Origin: Paracentrotus lividus
Lineage: Eukaryota; Echinodermata; Echinoidea; Camarodonta; Echinidae
DNA length: 64,000 nucleotides
Reading direction: 5' to 3'
Assembly: GCA_940671915.1 (NCBI GenBank)
Contig: CALNVZ010003429.1
Location: forward strand, 25,435,042 to 25,499,041
How positions within the stretch are numbered: the first letter of the stretch is position 1; every line of letters starts with the position of its first letter. Under the pieces are notes generated by a model. It was not told the origin of the DNA and made no database searches. It saw nothing but the letters and a program-made list of their open reading frames with translations. Made by a program: the position numbers and the translations under genes. Positions 51,259 to 63,200 of the stretch are shown here, in pieces.

Positions 51259-53460
51259 ATGGACAGCAGCAGTGACTCCTCTGACGACACAGACGACACA
51301 GAGCTGGTGGCATTGGTCTCTTCGAAGTCGGTTTCGCCGGGATCGGAAGCTTGCCCGGCGGGAGAGCCGTCTCGACCGCCAGGTCGTCCGCCTCTCCCGC
51401 CTAGAAAGGGGGGGGAGCTCGCCAGTGACACTTGTGTCCAGCGCTGGCTCCACTTCCTCTAAGTCCAGCTCTAAGAAAAGGTCTTGTAGCTGGAAGAGCA
51501 CCAAGCGAATAACGTGCGTCCACATTTTCCGGGGTGCCTAAGACCTTGTCGTCTCGGTTGTCTCCGGCCAAGGGAGCGGGTTCGTCTATCCAGACGTCTT
51601 GCCCCCCGCCCCCCCCCCCCCGAGTGTAGCACAGAAAATTGCGGTTTCTGTCTCACTTAGGGATGAGAGTCGTGCGCCCACGTCTCTCGCTCAGGCATGC
51701 CCGTGGGTGTGCCGAGTACGGTTTGGACCCGTGCGCCGCAGTTTCTGCATCTGGCGACCCACCTCCACCATGGGTAACCCCCAGGATGGCGGCTCCGCTT
51801 TCCACGTCCGGAGTGCCTCCACCCCCGTCAAACGCTTTGTCGTACACGGCTGGTGGCCCGCAGGGCTATTACGGCTATCCCTTGGGATACGCCCAAGCGG
51901 CCACCGGGAGTTCGTTCTTTCGACACCCGGTCTCTCGGACCCCCCGAGTGTAGCACAGAAAATTGCGGTTTCTGTCTCACTTAGGGATGAGAGTCGTGCG
52001 CCCACGTCTCGCTCAGGCATGGCCCGTGGGGTGCCGAGTACGGTTTGGGACCCGTGCGCCACAGTTTCTGCATCTGGCGGAACCACCTCCACCATGGGTA
52101 ACCCCAGGATGGCGGCTCTGCTTCCCACGTCCGGAGTGCCTCCACCCCCGTCAAACGCTTTGTCGTACACGGCTGGTGGTCCACAGGGCTATTACGGCTA
52201 TCCCTTGGGATACGCCCAAGCGCCCACCGGGAGTTCGTTCTTTCGAACACCCGGTCTCTCGGACCCCAGGATGTTCTACCCGAACGTCCGGGGATATTCG
52301 TTATCCGTTCAGGATGCAGCCGCTCGGCCTGCCTGGTCAGACTCGAGAGCTGCCGGATATCCCGATCCTTGGTGGGTGCTTTCAGCACCCTACCAAGCGG
52401 GTCACGCTCCCTATCCCTTGGGCTTCGCCCCAGAGGTGACGGGACATGGTACCCCTCGTGGCAGAGTACACCCGGCCCTCGTCCCGTGACACTGGCCTGG
52501 TCACAACCACCCGCCACGTCGGCCTCTGGCTTGGACCACCCGCCTAGGGAGTCCCAGCCGTGCGGCCCCCGGGATATGGGTTCGGTGACCGACTCCGAAC
52601 ATACTTCGGAGTTCTCGCTCACCCAGCCCAGTCTGCCCCGGGAGACCTCTCCGTCTCCGCCCCTTGTGGAGCCCGAGTCGGATGGGTCGGAGGTAGATTT
52701 TGTTGGCTACGAGTCGAAGTCTTTTTCAGACTCTGACGACACGGAAGCCGACACGCAGGTGGACTCCACTGCGTCTGGCGGAACCACCTCCATCATGGGT
52801 AACCCCAGGATGGTGGCTCCGCTACCCACGTCCGGAGTGTGACCACCCCCGTCGTTCTCGGCTGGTGGTCCTCTGGGTTGCTACGGCTATCCCTTGGGAT
52901 ACCCTCATGCGTCCGCCAGGGGGTTTGTTTCAACGAACACCCGGCCTCCCGGACCCTCGGGCGTTCTATTAGAACGTCCGGGGATATCCATTATCCGCTC
53001 AGGATGCAGCCGTTCGACCTGCCTGGCCAGGCCCGAGAGCTATCGGATATCCCGAACCTTGGTGGGTTGTGCCTTCGGCACCCCACCAAGCGGGTTACGC
53101 TCCCTACCCCTCGGGCTCCGCCCTCAGAGGTGACGGGACATGGTACCCCTTGTGGCTTGGTATGCCTGGCCCCCGTCTCACGACACCGGCCTGGTCACAA
53201 CCACCTGCCACATCGGCCTCCGGGCCGGACCGCCCTTCCTGAACGCTACGTCGTTCTCGGCTGGCGGGAGGTCCTCTGGGCTACTGCGGCTATCCCTCGG
53301 GATACCCTCGAGCGCCTGGTCTCAACCGCCCGCCACATCAGATGCCTTGGTGGTTTGTGCCTTTGGCACACTACCAAGCGGGGTTTTCGCTCCCTATCCC
53401 TCGGGCTTCGCACCAGAGGTGACGGGACTAGCTACCCCTTGTGGCTTGGTATGCCTGGCC
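51259..53460 (+). CDS. DIRS-like ORF1 (Gag-like), frameshifted
   Basis: Starts MDSSSDSSDDTDDTELVALV, then a proline-rich part. The coding sense then hops between frames, each carrying Pro/Gly/Tyr-rich motifs such as GYYGYPLGYAQ, MFYPNVRGYS and YAPYPSGFAPEVTG. A tandem duplication of about 330 bp (51618-51945 and 51946-52265) and a 150-bp coding repeat lie within it. No known domain is recognised; the Gag role is inferred from its position ahead of reverse transcriptase in the complete copy. Confidence 0.55.
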
Positions 53461-53569
53461 ATGTGATTATCTCGTACAATTAAGAAAATTAGTGGCTAAT
53501 TTTACTAATTTACTTCAATAATCACATGACCTCTCTTACCCTTGCTTGTCAAACAGACCAGCACCGACA

Positions 53570-54900
53570 CCCTAGGGTGGGACAAACGAGAGACAGGGGG
53601 GGGGGAGGGGGGGGGGGGGGGGCCTAAGAGGATTTATAGTTCTGCGGTGGGCGACAACGCGAGACCAAAAACGCTCATCGCATGCAACGTCACGTAGGAA
53701 ATGAATATGAAGGAATAGGCTTAGAGCGGCGCAGTGACGCTGCCTTACAAAAACATCCTCAGTGGAACGCGCTGCAAAGAGCGCGGCCAAGTAAAGCGCG
53801 TATACTCTGGGTATCGTGAGCTTTGGGGGCCGTTGCCTTCGACATCAGGGTGTCAGGACCGCTCGGCGCTTTAAGATCCTTCGCAACGAATCATTCTGGA
53901 GATGGATGTCGGAGAAAGCGGTTCAGAAAAGGATTCGAGTGATGATGAAGAAGTTTATTGGCACTACTTAGTCGGAGAGTTCGGGTGATCTGGAGAGGTA
54001 CGCTGTTAATAAGGGGCCCCTAACCGGACACACCACCTTATCCTCCGGGCACCGCGTAGGAGGAAGGAGAGGAGAAGCTTGTTGAGAAGGCTCTCGGCAC
54101 TCTGCAGCTCCAGCGAAGAGGCAGTCTGGTTTCTTTCGGCATGATGAAACCGAGGGTTCAGGGCGGAAGACGTACTTCCGCCGGTGAAGAGTTCGAACCG
54201 CTGTATGTGGCCACTGGTTCAGCTACACTAAGGGCAGAGAAGCGGAACTTCGTCGTGCTGGGGCCTATAGGCGCACAGCAGCCAGCAAGGAAGACCAGTC
54301 TTATACTGTGCCAAGGTTGGTGGAAAGAGTGCTTTGTCGGGACAGACAGGCTGGCTGGAATAGGAGGGTTAGCTAACGCCGTCCAAACCGTTAGGGTCAA
54401 ACTGCCAGAGAAGGCAGCTAAGGTGGAGAGAGCCTGAGGTCTTGTTGCAGAAGGAATGAAGACGCTGAAGGCTAAAGGCGGGTCTAACTTCGGGGAGTGT
54501 TGAGTGTTGGAACCGTTAGAGCGGGTCATGAAAACCATCGGTGAATTGGGGCCGGTCAATGGCAGGAACGATAGCGGCTCTGCTGAAGGGTCGAAAAAGA
54601 GGAACTGGTCGCCTGTGTGTAGAAAAGGGGATAGAGAATTAAAAAATCCGGTAAGATAGGGGCGCTAGGGTGGCCGCCCTCTGGGGGAAGCAGACCCTTC
54701 TCTCGAAATCGTACTCAGAAAAGGCAGCTTAGAGGGTAGGGATTATAACTACGCGTTAGCTCGTCGACTCCCTCCGCTCCCGGGCCATGAGAGCCGGGGC
54801 CGTCTCCGAGAAGCCAGAGAGAGTTGTGCCTGCGACCTGGAGCAACGGCCACGCATCTGTAAAGAGCGCCGGAGGATTGGCTGGGCTCCAACGGTCCCGC
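53570..54900 (-). pseudogene. DIRS-like 3' coding part with tyrosine-recombinase-like end, broken
   Basis: Near 53650-53790 a minus-strand frame reads STEDVFVRQRHCAALSLFLH and HFLRDVACDE, resembling the last catalytic block of DIRS tyrosine recombinases. VAVAPGRRHNSLWLL at about 54830-54870 resembles the conserved link after RNase H. Frames between are disrupted. Identification is by motif only. Confidence 0.5.
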
Positions 54901-55049
54901 CTGCGCTGAGGGAAGGGTGTCACGGAGCGGCGATACAACTGCACAGCTAATAACGCGGGGCGACTTGTACGACGCGACAATGGTGCTGGCCCGGCCAGTG
55001 GCGGGGCTTATAGAATGCATCGCAGCCCGCGTGCCTGCCTGAGCATAGC

Positions 55050-56050
55050 TTAGGCTAGGCACTCAGGGGGATGCAGCGGGAAAAGGGGGAATCAATTCTC
55101 AACGTCCGCTCGCAGCTGAACGGATGGAAAACGGGTCGTTGACACGTACTGCTCTCGGGTCGCGGCATTGAACTCGTCTCATTCAGAGGCGCTGCTGCAA
55201 GAGGGTTTGAAGCGGGAGGACAGCTTCGGCGAGGGGAGATGATTTGCCGGGTGGGAGGCATTGAAGGTCGTGATAAATACATTCTGCGTTCGCGACCGCG
55301 GTGAGGGTACCAGAGGCAGACTGGGAGGATACTTCTCTCTTCTGCAGCCATCTCAGTGCAGCAGGTTGAAGCCGTCATATGCGGGCTTGCAAGTACCGGG
55401 GGAGTGGTGTGCCTGCCTTGACGATAGATGTAAGGCCGCGCACGAGCTGCACTATTTGTCTTCGTCAAGATAGAAGAGAGAATCCGCGATGCGGGCCTAT
55501 AAGTCGATCTGGTCAAGAGGCGATCCAGGGGGTATCGCTTGAAGGATGACCAGCTGGTGAACAACGCTCGCTATCTCTAAGCATAGATGTGGGAGGGGGA
55601 GTGTGAGACCAGTCCCCCGCCGTCCACTGACGCTCGCATAGGCGCCAGCCCTGCGAGTGCACGGCGTCGTGGAAACGACACGGAGGTAGCAAAGTCACAC
55701 GAAGGGCATGCCCCTGGGAGGAAACACAGCAGGCCTCTTCCACGGGGCTAGGCAGCCGGGCCACCTCCGGCGGGAGGGGGACCCAGGTCTGGAGACGAAA
55801 CTCCCAGCGCGCGCATCCGATCAAAATCCAACTCGGCTCCCAGGTAAACTGGTGTGCGAGTCGGAGATGGAGCCGCTCCTGGAGTTGGCTACTAAAAGGC
55901 CAATCGTCAGGTATGACGACAAGTCTGAGGTACATGGAAGTACGCATCTCTTTAACAATCGAGAGATATCGCCAATCTCCGAGCCGAGGGAAGGAAGAAT
56001 CCTGGCCGAGGTGCTCGTATGCGGATCGGCTTCCGTGTCAACAGAGTCTG
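55050..56050 (-). pseudogene. DIRS-like reverse transcriptase / RNase H region, broken
   Basis: Around 55895-55920 the pieces of a YLDDW-type polymerase motif are split between two frames (PDDW in one, GLLVANS in the next). LPPEVARL follows at about 55770, a typical DIRS thumb motif. PYIYRQGRHTTP near 55400-55436 resembles the RNase H segment YINRQGG of DIRS elements, and a CERTLRIDSPF stretch near 55095 corresponds to the DLFASE-type end. Each frame is interrupted, so no full protein can be read. Confidence 0.65.
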
Positions 56051-56099
56051 AAATAGACTTCGACTCGGAGCCAACAAAAACCTCCTCGCGACGCAATCT

Positions 56100-59000
56100 G
56101 ACTCGAGATCCGCTGTAGGTGGCCGAGACGGAGAAGCCTCCCGGGCAGCCCGGGTTGGGTGAACGAGAACTCCGATGTCTGCTCGGAGTGGGTCACCGAT
56201 CCACATCCCAAGAGCCGCAAGGCTGGGAGGGGGAAAAACCCGGGGAGGACTTCTCGCATTGCCATCATACCGAAGGTAAAGGCTTGGCGAGGGCGGTCCG
56301 AGCCGGGGGCCCGATGTGGCAGGCGGTTTGTGACCAGGCCGGCGTCGTGAGACTAGGGCCAGGCAAACCATGCCACGAGGGGTAACCTGTCCCCTCACCT
56401 CTGGGGCGTGAGGCCCGAGGGATAGGGGGCGAAACCGCTTGATAGGTGTGCCGAAGGCATAACCCATCCAGGTACCTAAAGTGGCGGGCGGTTGAGAGCA
56501 CAGGTCAGTGTCGTATGACAAGGGCAGGCATACAAGCACGAGGGTAGCTAGTCCCGTCACCTCTGGTCGAAGCCCGAGGGATAGGGGCGAAAACCCAGCT
56601 TGGTAGGGTGCCGAAGGCACAAACCACCAAGGTATCTGATGTGGCGGCGGTTGAGACTAAGGCCAGTGTCGTGTGACAAGGGCCAGGCATACCAAGCCAC
56701 GAGGGGTAGCTAGTTCCCGTCACTCTTGGTGCGAAGCCCGAGGGATAGGCGAGCGAAACCCCGCTTGGTAGGGTGCCGAAGGCACAAACCACCAAAGTAT
56801 GCTGATGTGGCGGGCGTTGAGACAGGCAAGTGTCGTGTGACAAGTGCCAGGCATACCAAGCCACAAGGGGTAGCTAGTCCGTCACCTCTGGTGCGAAGCC
56901 CGAGGATAGGGAGCGAAACCCCGCTTGGTAGGGTGCCGAAGGCACAAACCACCAAGTATCTGATGTGGCGGCGGTTGAAACAGGCCAGTGTCGTGTGACA
57001 AGGGCCAGGCATACCAAGCCACAAGGGTAGCTTGTCCCGTCACCTCTGGTGCGAAGCCGAGGGATAGGAGCGAAAACCCCGCTTGGTAGTGTGCCAAAGG
57101 CACAAACCACCAAGGCATCTGATGTGGCGGGCTGGTTGAGACCAGGCGCTCGAGGGTATCCCGAGGATAGCCGCAGTAGCCCAGAGGACTCCCGCCAGCC
57201 GAGAACGACGTAGCGTTCAGGAAGGGCGGTCCGGCCGAGGCCGATGTGGCAGGTGGTTGTGACCGGCAGCCGGTGTCGTGAGACGGGGGCCAGGCATACA
57301 AGCCCAGCAAGGGCTACCATGTCCCGTCACCTCTAGGGGCGGAGCCGAGGGGTAGGGAGCGTAACCGGCTTGGTGGGGTGCCGAAGGCACAACCCACCAA
57401 GGTTCGGTGATATCCGATAGCTCTCGGGCCTGGCCAGGCAGGTCGAACGGGCTGCATCCTGAGCGGATAATGGATATCCCGGACGTCTTAATAGAACGCC
57501 CGAGGGTCCGGGAGGCGGGTGTTCGTTGAAACAAACCCCTGGCGGACGCATGAGGGTATCCCAAGGGATAGCCGTAGCAACCCAGAGGACACCAGCCGAG
57601 GGAACGACGGGGGTGGTCACACTCCGGACGTGGGTAGCGGAGCCACCATCCTGGGGTTACCCATGATGGAGGTGGTTCCGCCAGACGCAGTGGAGTCAAC
57701 CTGCGTGTCGGCTTCGTGTCGTCAGAGTCTGAAAAGACTTCGACTCGTAGCCAACAAAATCTACCTCCGACCAATCCGACTCGGGCTCCACAAGGGGCGG
57801 AGACGGAGAGGTCTCCCGGGGACGAGCTGGGCTGGGTGAGCGAGAACTCTCGAAGTATGTTCGGAGTCGGTCACCGAACCCATATCCCGGGGCCGCACGG
57901 CTGGGACTCCCTAGGCGGGTGGTCCAAGCCAGAGGCCGACGTGGCGGGTGTTGTGACCAGGCCAGTGTCACGGGACGAGGGCGGGTGTACTCTGCCACGA
58001 GGGGTACCATGTCCCGTCACCTCTGGGGCGAAGCCAAGGGATAGGGAGCGTGACCCGCTTGTAGGGTGCTGAAAGCACCCACCAAGGATCGGGAATATCC
58101 GGCAGCTCTCGAGTCTGACCAGGCAGGCCGAGCGGCTGCATCCTGAACGGATAACGAATATCCGGACGTTGCGTAGAACATCCTGGGGTCCGAGAGACCG
58201 GGTTGTTCGAAAGAACGAACACTCCGGTGGGCGCTTGGGCGTATCCAAAGGGATAGCGTAATAGCCCTGTGGACCACCAGCCGTGTACGACAAAGCGTTT
58301 GACGGGGTGGAGGCACTCCGGACGTGGGAAGCAGAGCCGCCATCCCTGGGGTTACCCATGGTGGAGGTGGTTCCGCCAGATGGCAGAAACTGTGGCGCAC
58401 GGGTCCCAAACGTGTACTCGGCACCCCAGGCCATGCCTGACCGAGACGTGGGCCACGACTCTCATCCCTAAGTGAGACAGAACCGCAATTTTCTGTGCTA
58501 CACTCGGGGGGTCGAGAGACCGGGTGTTCGAAAGAACGAACTCCCGGTGGGCGCTTGGGCGTATCCCAAGGGATAGCCGTAATAGCCCTGCGGGCCACCA
58601 GCCGTGTACGACAAAGCGTTTGACGGGGGTGGAGGCACTCCGGACGTGGGAAGCGGAGCGCCATCCTGGGGGTTACCCATGGTGGAGGTGTGGTGCCCGC
58701 AGATGCAGAAACTGCGGCGCACGGGTCCAAACCGTACTCGGCACACCCACGGGGCATGCCTGAGCGAGAGACGTGGGCGCACGACTCTCATCCCTAAGTG
58801 AGACAGAAACCGCAATTTCTGTGCTACCTCGGGGGGGGGGGGGGGGGCGGGGGCAAGACGTCTGGATAGACGAACCCCTCCCTTGCCGGAGACAACCGAG
58901 ACGACAAGTCTTAGGCACCCCGGAAATGTGGCGCACGTTATTCGCTTGGTGCTCTTCAGCTACAAGACCTTTTCTTAGAGCTGGACTTAGAGGAAGTGGA

Positions 59001-59186
59001 GCCAGCGCTGGACACAAGTGTCACTGGCGAGCTCCCCCCTTTCTAGGGGAGAGGCGGACGACCTGGCGGTCGAGACGGCTCTCCCGCCGGGCAAGCTTCC
59101 GATCCCGGCGAAACCGACTTCGAAGAGACCAATGCCACCAGCTCTGTGTCGTCTGTGTCGTCAGAGGAGTCACTGCTGCTGTCCAT
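56100..59186 (-). CDS. DIRS-like ORF1 (Gag-like), complete copy, frameshifted
   Basis: Reverse-complement counterpart of 51259-53460, starting at the same MDSSSDSS-type N-terminus. Beyond the point where the left arm stops it continues with four to five further copies of a unit of about 150 bp (56390-57110) encoding variants of WWFVPSAPYQAGF and PSGFAPEVTG. Confidence 0.55.
56390..57115 (-). repeat. Tandem repeat of about 150 bp in DIRS ORF1
   Basis: Four to five copies, each with CCAGGCATACCAAGCCAC, GTCACCTCTGGTGCGAAGCC and GGCACAAACCACCAAG. The left arm has only one or two copies before its breakpoint at 53460, so the breakpoint falls in this repeat. Confidence 0.8.
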
Positions 59187-60289
59187 GGTTTAGAACGCCT
59201 TCTGAAAAGAAAAGAACAAAATTTTGTCTTTGTAAGCGTTAAACATAATTCCTTAGAAAGCTAAGGCAAGACAAGCGAGACCGGCTACTTAGGCGGCTCA
59301 CGGAGAACTCCAAAAAAAAGAAAACCCCATCTAGAACAGGCTAGACGAGAAATAATTTTTTTTTTTTTTTTTTTTTTGGACGAAAACGGGGACGAACCTC
59401 CGTTAGAAACGACCAAAAAGGAAGAGTATGCACCAGAAGAGCGACTAACAAAGAGGCGCTCTATCACACATACAACACACACAGCCAACAAAACAAAGAT
59501 GGCGTCGAACAAAGACCGGAAGTCCAAGGACCCGGAAGACACCCCGCAAAAAGGCCACGTGGCGCGGAAAAGTACAATAATATAAACAAAAACGTACTTA
59601 AAATGTCAAATTATGTTCTAAGAAAGGAGAAGGAACCCTCTAAAGGAGAACAACCCACACGGAAGAGTCGGAGAAGAGCGGGACTGAGTTTCAAAAGGAA
59701 ACAGGCGCTCAACCGACCGACCAAAAACAACCACGTTAAAAAAAACCGGGCGGGACTGGGTTAGAAACGGAAGAAAAACGTCTGAAAAGGACGTAATTCT
59801 TGCCAAAAAGGAGGGGCGCAGTAAATCTAAAGCACCCAAATTTAACGCTAGGCGTAAAGGAGGCTTTAGGAAGCGCAAAATATTTGATAATAATAATTTC
59901 AAAATCGCAAATAGGAACGTCTCACCCGAAAATTCAGGAACGGTCCGATCAGCAGACTCGAAACATCAGAATGAAGATATATGCCTTAGTGGTCTAGCGC
60001 CACTCGTGTCAGGCAGGCGTGAAGGCAGGGTATTATGGAGGGGCAGGGAAGTAGGAAAAATGTTAAGTAGTCTATTGTTGGTTCGGTCATAGCATTGTTC
60101 TCGGAACAAAAGCAGGTAGGAGAGGGTCATGTGATTATTGAAGTAAATAAACAAGAGCAGACATCACGTTGATTAAAAAAATAAAATATAAAACTTTAGA
60201 GTTGGTTAGTCTCCTAGGCTACTACTACCTTACATTGTGTCAAAGTGAAAATTGAAAATTGTTAATTTTTTCTTCTTCTAATTTCTAAC

Positions 60290-63200
60290 CTGCGGCTCTT
60301 TCCGTTCACCGGATAGACTTCTTCTGGGCTTGTTCTAACTGGTTCTGAAGATGTTCACTCTTGTGTTGAATCTAAGTGTCCTCCGTCTGAGCCAACTCAA
60401 ACTGACTCTCTGAAAGCTCCTTCTCACGCCTCAAGAATCTGTGTCAAGTCAAATTAAATGAATATCATACATGTACATGAGTAATCATGATCACTCGTGT
60501 GTTTGGGTTGAGTCTCTCAGTCTGGGAGCGACTCAAATAGATTCTCTGACAGCTCCTTGTCTTGTCTCGAAAAATCTTGATCAAATTAGTTGAATAAAAC
60601 TCATCATCATGCTCACTCTTGTGTATGAGTCTGAGTTTTCTTGTCTGAGAGCTCAAATCGACTCTCAGATAATTCTTTAACATGTTCCAATAACTGTGCA
60701 AGTTAAGTGAATTATAATGATAATCATGTTCAATAATTGTATTTTTAGTTTGAGTATTTTTGTCATAGACAATTCAAACCTAATCTTGGATAATTCCTTC
60801 TCTCGCCTGAATGATAAATGTAAACATTGAATTCATTTCATATTTGTAAACAAATTGGTTGGAAATGAGTGTGATAATAAACAGTCACTGTGTTCTTATT
60901 GATAACTTCTGGAGTTGTTCAGCAGACTTGTCTTCTTCTCTTAGAGTTATTGTTGGTGTTGCAAAGTCTTGTGGCATGGGACGATTGCTTCAACATCTTG
61001 TTATCTAGCTGAAAGGCAAAACGTTTAATAGGGGCAGTCAAAATCAGGGAATTACAGCAATTTTCCAGAAAATCAATTTTAGTGGGATACGTAAACAAAA
61101 TTGTTGTGAGTTTTCAACTTTTTCTCATGGTATTTAGGTAGAATATTATACCAGAAAGGTATACTGCAAATGATTGCTTATCAAACGTAACTCATAGTCA
61201 TAACATAGAGGGACAAAAATAGTTAAAAATTCAGCTAAACATTTCTGTGTAGTCCCACAGATTCAATTTCGTGGTAGTGCAAGTTATTCTGGATTTGGAG
61301 GCAATTTATTCTTTTTTGTGTTTCTCTCTTGACAAAGAGAAGTTATACCTTTGGGATCAAAAGCAGAGCCCTTCAAGGCAGAGTTTGGTCATTGAGGCAG
61401 CATATTTTTTTCTGTAATATGCTTGACTAACAAAGCAACACACATACAGTTACCTATTCTACGAATACTCTGCTATGAAGGGTTCTGAAGCAAAGGACAT
61501 ATCCATTTTGAGGTTCTACAGACCCAATACATGATTATAGAAATTAATACTTAAAATCCTAATTTCTGCCACATTTTATGGAAAAAAGAAAGAAAAGAAA
61601 AAAAGGGGAGACTTTTGGAAGTATTTGATTTTCTTACTGCTTCTAGCTGTTGATGTAGCATCTGGTTTTGTTCCTGGAGTCTTTTGCTCTCTGCATGTGC
61701 TGCTCAACCTCGGTTTGCTCAATACGAAGCTGCTCTTTCCAGAAACCTGTTATTCATGTAATAATGATTTAAATCCTGATCCCAACAAATATTTCAAATT
61801 ACACACAGGACTTATCCAAGTAAACACTACATAGTTCTTTCCCAAGTGAAAATGCTAATGTGAGCCCTGTATAATAATACTTCTAATAATACCAATTAAA
61901 AAAAAAAAATTAAAAAAAGTACATGTCATTCATTCTCAGTTCTCTGGGACTGTCAGTCTGCTAGTATCTACATGTATTCTATGGATTGCAGTCAAAATTG
62001 ATTGTCGGACAAAGTGTAATGTCGGTATGCTGAAAACCTCAAAAGTTACCTGTACAGAACAACAATGTAATTACTAAATGTGATTTTCTAATGCAGAAAT
62101 CTCTTTTTAAACTCTACCCATATATGACACAGTTGAGAAGATAGAACAAATATTTCATGAGAGAAAAACAGATTCTTCAATGTATCCATGCTGTTTGTGA
62201 TTTCTGGCAGCCTCTCTACCTCTGCCAGCTTACTGTTATGAATAGCCAGCTAAATAAACCATAAACAAAATAGATACAAAGGTTAGTTTGGGTAATCTGC
62301 CCTACTTTCGCAAAAGGAAGCAAGTGACATACTAATCAAATTGAGTTTTTTATGTTCCATATTTCATTTGGTGCCATCTTTTTGCTGTCCACAATTTATG
62401 TCTCAAAGTTTATCCATCTTTGGAAATATTTAAGTTAAGACATTAGAGAAGTTACTTGACATCAGTGTAAAGTGACGGACACATTTTGCTCTTTACAGGA
62501 AATGTCACTTTTGTCACTTGCTTCCTTTTGCCAAATTAGGGCAGTAATGGGTAAGAAGTGTATGCCAAGAATCCCGATTGGTTACAATCAATTTGCAATT
62601 GATCTTGAAACTTGAACTAATGCAAGAAAATAAACTTTGTATTTGATCAATAATTCAAAATCAAGATAATTTCCAAAAAAATAAGACAGATTTTTATTTC
62701 ATTAAAATGAAAACAAAAATAAATAATAAATAAAAAATAAAACTCTAGAATAATGATTGAATTGATCCAACTTCATACATATTCAGTCATATTTTTCTAC
62801 AACTACAATGCAATACCCCCCAAAAAGTTAAGCTTATTTCACTTACTTGTTCTTTGACCAGTAACTAGTTGTTTCATATCGGACGCATGTAGCAGGAACT
62901 CCCTCTCATCTTATCTTGCTATGAAAGGAAAACAACAACAAAAATTTTTATTAATACAAGTATCATTGGAGACTCCACTAAACAATCTACTGTAAAGCCA
63001 ATATTTCGCTTCCAGATATTTTCATGATTTTGACTAGTTGGGAAAATTCGTGATTTGGTGATGACTTCATACTTTATAGCCTTGTAGTGAAGTAGAAATT
63101 TTCGCGATGACCGACTCACGGAATTCGCGAAAATAAAGTCACCAGAAAAATAACCACTTATACAGTACTACAGTAGGCTGAGAGTATAGTCTCAGTTTGC

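Larger units (their letters stand above)
50288..53460 (+). mobile_element. Truncated 5' part of a DIRS-like retrotransposon (left arm)
   Basis: Starts at TTTACTTCAATAATCACATG, 140 bp into the intron after TPR exon 29, and runs through leader and Gag-like coding sequence before breaking off at 53460. It is the inverted counterpart of about 57000-60147. No reverse transcriptase follows on this strand. Confidence 0.75.
53509..60147 (-). mobile_element. DIRS-like retrotransposon, near full length, minus strand
   Basis: DIRS elements encode reverse transcriptase, RNase H and a tyrosine recombinase in place of an integrase. Here TTTACTTCAATAATCACATG at 53509 on the plus strand is repeated inverted at 60147, giving short terminal inverted repeats. 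In minus-strand order come Gag-like ORF1 (59186 to about 56100), a reverse transcriptase/RNase H part (about 56000-55050) and a recombinase-like end (about 53650-53790). All frames are broken by indels, from decay or from unpolished sequence. The host insertion point is in the intron after TPR exon 29. Confidence 0.75.

Noticed and set aside
51471..52622. Minus-strand open frames in the left DIRS-like arm
   Set aside because: They are antisense to the ORF1 sequence whose direction is fixed by the complete copy.
54141..54437. Plus-strand 98-codon open frame in the spacer
   Set aside because: The reverse transcriptase, RNase H and recombinase motifs nearby are all on the minus strand, so this is probably antisense chance.
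59376..59585. Plus-strand open frame beginning MDENGDEPPLETTKKEEY
   Set aside because: It is antisense to the DIRS-like leader and has a mirrored counterpart in the left arm; no support as a gene.
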